Shown here in pieces: positions 61,379 through 64,000 of a stretch of DNA of 64,000 bases. Below the pieces are notes generated by a model. It made no database searches. It was not told where the DNA came from and was given only the letters and a program-made list of their open reading frames with translations. Made by a program: the position numbers and the translations under genes. Source of the DNA: JBATTK01 sp049670505 (GTDB lineage Bacteria > Bacteroidota > Bacteroidia > Flavobacteriales > Flavobacteriaceae). The number at the start of each line of letters is the position of its first letter. Position 1 is the first letter of the stretch. The DNA is taken from assembly GCA_049670505.1 (NCBI GenBank), contig JBATTK010000013.1, positions 26,619-90,618 on the forward strand, given 5' to 3'.

Positions 61379-62347
61379 CTAGAAGAAACGGGGAGATTTT
61401 AGATTCCCCTTGGTCTTGTTAAAATCATACCTAAGGATAACTTCAAATGAGCCATCATTAAAAATAGCGCGACCCAACTCCGTAATCTCCCTGTCATAGG
61501 CAATTCCTACTAATAATTCGTTAGATATTTGAAAGCCTACCATACCACTTATTGCAGCATCCCAACGATACGCGGCGCCCAAAATCAACTTTTCATTGAA
61601 CATAACATTAGCCGATACTTCTACTTGCAAGGGGTCACCCTGGACCAGTTTTGACAGTAAAGTGGGTTTAAACTTCAAAAAAGGATTTAGGTCAAAAACA
61701 TATCCGGTAATCAAATAAAAATTCATTTGCTCAGCTGCAGTCGATAAAGAGGATTCATCAAAATGTTTGGTTTCCAAAAACCTTGGAACCGACAATCCTG
61801 CATAGAATTTGTCCGTATGGTAATATACGCCTGCTCCAATATTCGGAGAAAATCTATTATCAATATCCTGCTGCAAAGTCGGATCTGGACCTCCCGGATT
61901 TGTAAAATCCTGATTCAATTCGGAAAATCGCACATCCAATAAATGGGCGCTGGCCTTAAGACCAAAGCTCAGTCTTGCATCTAAGGAAGTTTGTATAGTA
62001 TATGAAAAATCTACATCGAAATACGTTTCGGAAGTGGGCCCTATTTGATCATTTACAATGGATAATCCAGCACCCACTCCCCTATAACCTATGGGCGAAT
62101 GAATATTAAGGGTCTGGGTTTTTGGAGCTCCGTCCAAACCTATCCATTGTGACCTATGCAAAGCGGCGATACTGAGATGTCCTCTAGATCCCGCATACCC
62201 TGGATTAACACTTACGGTGTTGTACATATATTGTGTATACTGGGCATCTTGTTGACCGTATATTGAACTCATGGACAAAACCACCAAAAAGCCAATGGTA
62301 AGCGCAAGCCTTTTTGGCAAAACTATATGTAAACTATGTCTGGTCAT
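61379..62347 (-). CDS. T9SS PorP/SprF family outer-membrane protein
   Basis: A 322-residue outer-membrane beta-barrel of the PorP/SprF family. Signal peptide to about residue 31, then QDAQYTQYMYNTVSVNPGYAGSRG, the defining family start, with LHRSQW and beta strands to the C-terminus. Members anchor or help secrete a specific T9SS cargo, usually encoded next door. The adhesin gene upstream ends five bases before it, so they form a cargo/partner unit. Confidence 0.94.
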   Translation of the reverse strand: MTRHSLHIVLPKRLALTIGFLVVLSMSSIYGQQDAQYTQYMYNTVSVNPGYAGSRGHLSIAALHRSQWIGLDGAPKTQTLNIHSPIGYRGVGAGLSIVNDQIGPTSETYFDVDFSYTIQTSLDARLSFGLKASAHLLDVRFSELNQDFTNPGGPDPTLQQDIDNRFSPNIGAGVYYHTDKFYAGLSVPRFLETKHFDESSLSTAAEQMNFYLITGYVFDLNPFLKFKPTLLSKLVQGDPLQVEVSANVMFNEKLILGAAYRWDAAISGMVGFQISNELLVGIAYDREITELGRAIFNDGSFEVILRYDFNKTKGNLKSPRFF

Positions 62348-62352
62348 CTATA

Positions 62353-64000
62353 TTATCTGTTTATGTATATGTAACCCGATAGTGATTTTGTATTTCCACC
62401 TGCATCTTCATAATCCAATATGTAGAAATAGGTACCTACCGGTAATTTATTATCCTGATTTACGGTTACCCTACCTTTGGAAGAGCCATCGAAAACGTTT
62501 CCTTGGGTATTGTATGCTATAGTGCTATATACCTCTACTCCCCATCTATTATAGATTCTTATGGTATTATTAGGGAAATTCTCCAATCCTCGGATGGTCA
62601 ACACATCATGTATTCCATCACTATTGGGGGTAATAACGTTAAAAACTTCCACTTCTTCTTCATTGACGATCAAATCAGGATCTAAATAGTTAGGAATTTC
62701 ATTGTTATCGATGTCATCATTGGCATAATTACCATCGCCGTTAGTATCTTCATCAATGGTCTCAATACCATCGTCGTCGTCGTCGGTATCCCTGTAATCA
62801 GATTCATCGTCATCATCGGTATTAGGCAGGTCGTTAAAAGGATCGTCAAATTCATCATTGATATCCTCATCTATTGAAGTATTCCCCTCATAACCATCGT
62901 CCAAACCATCATCATCCTTATCGGAACCTATAAATACTACATCTGGTATACCATCCCGATCCTGATCATGGGCCTCTATATTATCGGGTACATTGTCATC
63001 ATCACTATCATCGTCCAGATAATCTGGAAGACTATCACCATCGGTATCTATCGGGAACAAGCCTAAATCCCCATTGTTTTCGTAAGCATCATCCAAACCA
63101 TTACCATTGGCATCGACCCCACTTGGCAGAATATATCCTGAAGTAGTTTGAGCCTCCACATTATCCGGGATACCGTCGTTGTCGGAATCTATATCCAAGT
63201 AATCAGGGAATCCATCACTATCGGAATCTGTCGGATTGGTAGATGGGTCTCCGTCATTATCTAAATCAAGATCTTCAAAACTGTCCAAAATACCATCGTT
63301 ATCACTATCGATATCAGTAGTTGGTGCATTATCATCATCTATAATCGTTCCGATAGCGGTATCTGTAGTATCACTAACACTACCAGCGTCTACGCTACCG
63401 ATTGCTATTGTAAAATCCTCATCCAATTCAACTATTGTATCTTCCGTTGTTGGTACTGATACCATTGCAGTAGTAACATCTGCCGGTATAGTTACTTGAA
63501 CATCCGTTGTAGTATAATCCGAAGTTCCCGCTGTTCCATTCGTTAAGATAAACGTAAGGGTTAAATCTTCATCGCATTTTGCTCGACTAAGTGTAATTGG
63601 AAAATTAATGGTTTCTCCTTCTATAGCTGACGCATCCCCTATGGTAATATCAGGATTTACTTCTTGAATCGTGATCGTCTGGGTTAAGTTGATGCTATTG
63701 CCGGCTTCGTCCGTAATACTGTAAGTCCTAGTAATCGTCTCCGGGTTGGAGCCACCGTCACTCACATCGCCCACATGGGCAACGGTGATATCGGCAACCA
63801 CGCTACAGTTGTCCATCACGCCAGTCACATCGGTGATGTCTACTAATGGGATGTTAGCTATACATTCCACCGTAACGTTCGCAATGGAATCTGCCGTAGG
63901 GTCCTCGTTGTCCTCTACCGTAACGTCGAAGCTGCACGTGGCCGTGTTGCCGTCCGCGTCCGTGACCTCGAAGGTGTTCGTGGTCGTACCTATAGGGAAC
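62353..64000 (-). CDS. Giant T9SS adhesin, C-terminal part (N-terminus beyond right edge)
   Basis: The frame stays open to the right edge, so at least 548 residues are present. From the edge inward: HYR-like repeats (FPIGTTTNTFEVTDADG, then DEAGNSINL), a Calx-beta domain (IGDASAIEGETINFPITLSRA), and a long run of acidic thrombospondin type 3 repeats (DSDNDGILD, DSDSDGFPDYLD, DDDSDDDNVPDNIEA). The end is a gliding-motility type B C-terminal domain (NVITPNSDGIHDVL, IYNRWGVEVY), which directs secretion by T9SS. It probably binds calcium and acts in adhesion. Partner: PorP/SprF. Confidence 0.93.
   Translation of the reverse strand, partial: FPIGTTTNTFEVTDADGNTATCSFDVTVEDNEDPTADSIANVTVECIANIPLVDITDVTGVMDNCSVVADITVAHVGDVSDGGSNPETITRTYSITDEAGNSINLTQTITIQEVNPDITIGDASAIEGETINFPITLSRAKCDEDLTLTFILTNGTAGTSDYTTTDVQVTIPADVTTAMVSVPTTEDTIVELDEDFTIAIGSVDAGSVSDTTDTAIGTIIDDDNAPTTDIDSDNDGILDSFEDLDLDNDGDPSTNPTDSDSDGFPDYLDIDSDNDGIPDNVEAQTTSGYILPSGVDANGNGLDDAYENNGDLGLFPIDTDGDSLPDYLDDDSDDDNVPDNIEAHDQDRDGIPDVVFIGSDKDDDGLDDGYEGNTSIDEDINDEFDDPFNDLPNTDDDDESDYRDTDDDDDGIETIDEDTNGDGNYANDDIDNNEIPNYLDPDLIVNEEEVEVFNVITPNSDGIHDVLTIRGLENFPNNTIRIYNRWGVEVYSTIAYNTQGNVFDGSSKGRVTVNQDNKLPVGTYFYILDYEDAGGNTKSLSGYIYINR

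Overview
The window looks like a chromosome segment of a marine Flavobacteriaceae member, perhaps near Maribacter/Zobellia/Arenibacter (genus not provable from this sequence). Supporting signs are the rpmB-rpmG-DUF4295-ftsY order typical of Bacteroidetes, a PorP/SprF protein next to a type IX secretion (T9SS) type B adhesin, DUF2911, DUF885 and DUF4369 proteins, TonB-receptor architecture, and many promoters with the Bacteroidetes -7 element TANNTTTG. Nearly all the sequence is coding. I see no rRNA, tRNA, CRISPR array, insertion sequence or prophage.

Layout. 1-1.75 kb: a fasciclin-domain secreted protein (cut by the left edge), divergent from an ECF sigma/RskA-type anti-sigma pair. 1.9-11.2 kb: rimO, a serine hydrolase, an ftsY/DUF2911/amidase overlap operon, ribosomal proteins L28 and L33 with DUF4295, and cinA/Hpt/FAH. 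11.3-24.1 kb: a DnaQ-type exonuclease, an esterase, an E2 acyltransferase, recR, a sodium/solute symporter, a TonB-linked outer-membrane protein, a KASIII enzyme and a TetR/ABC1-kinase pair. 24.6-28.2 kb: htpG, then a second ECF sigma/anti-sigma pair divergent from a small membrane protein. The two face each other across a palindrome that reads as twin ECF promoters (TGTAACC-N17-GTC).

28.2-28.9 kb is a gene-free block with 7-bp periodic degenerate repeats and a long palindrome. 28.9-41.6 kb is the most interesting part: thirteen same-strand genes of acyl-CoA metabolism. It holds two acyl-CoA dehydrogenases, three SDRs, two MDR oxidoreductases, a MaoC hydratase, an ECI1-like enoyl-CoA isomerase, a DUF1330 protein, a DUF2855 protein and a dehalogenase-fold hydrolase. 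At its core an APH-fold kinase sits directly behind an ACAD10/11-type dehydrogenase. That is the split form of the mammalian ACAD10/11 fusion and resembles the levulinate (lva) system, so I infer catabolism of 4-hydroxyacyl-CoA (gamma-hydroxy acids). A Crp-family regulator and a membrane-anchored AraC regulator lie next to its upstream end.

42-58.9 kb: regulators, a MOSC protein, a DUF885 lipoprotein, AraC-AlkB, S1/P1 nuclease, PBP1A, a CBM9/DUF5916 outer-membrane protein, a Cof-type HAD phosphatase, a DUF819 permease and a DUF4369 lipoprotein. 59-64 kb: manA, queD, idi, then PorP/SprF and a large Calx-beta/thrombospondin-3 adhesin whose N-terminus lies beyond the right edge.
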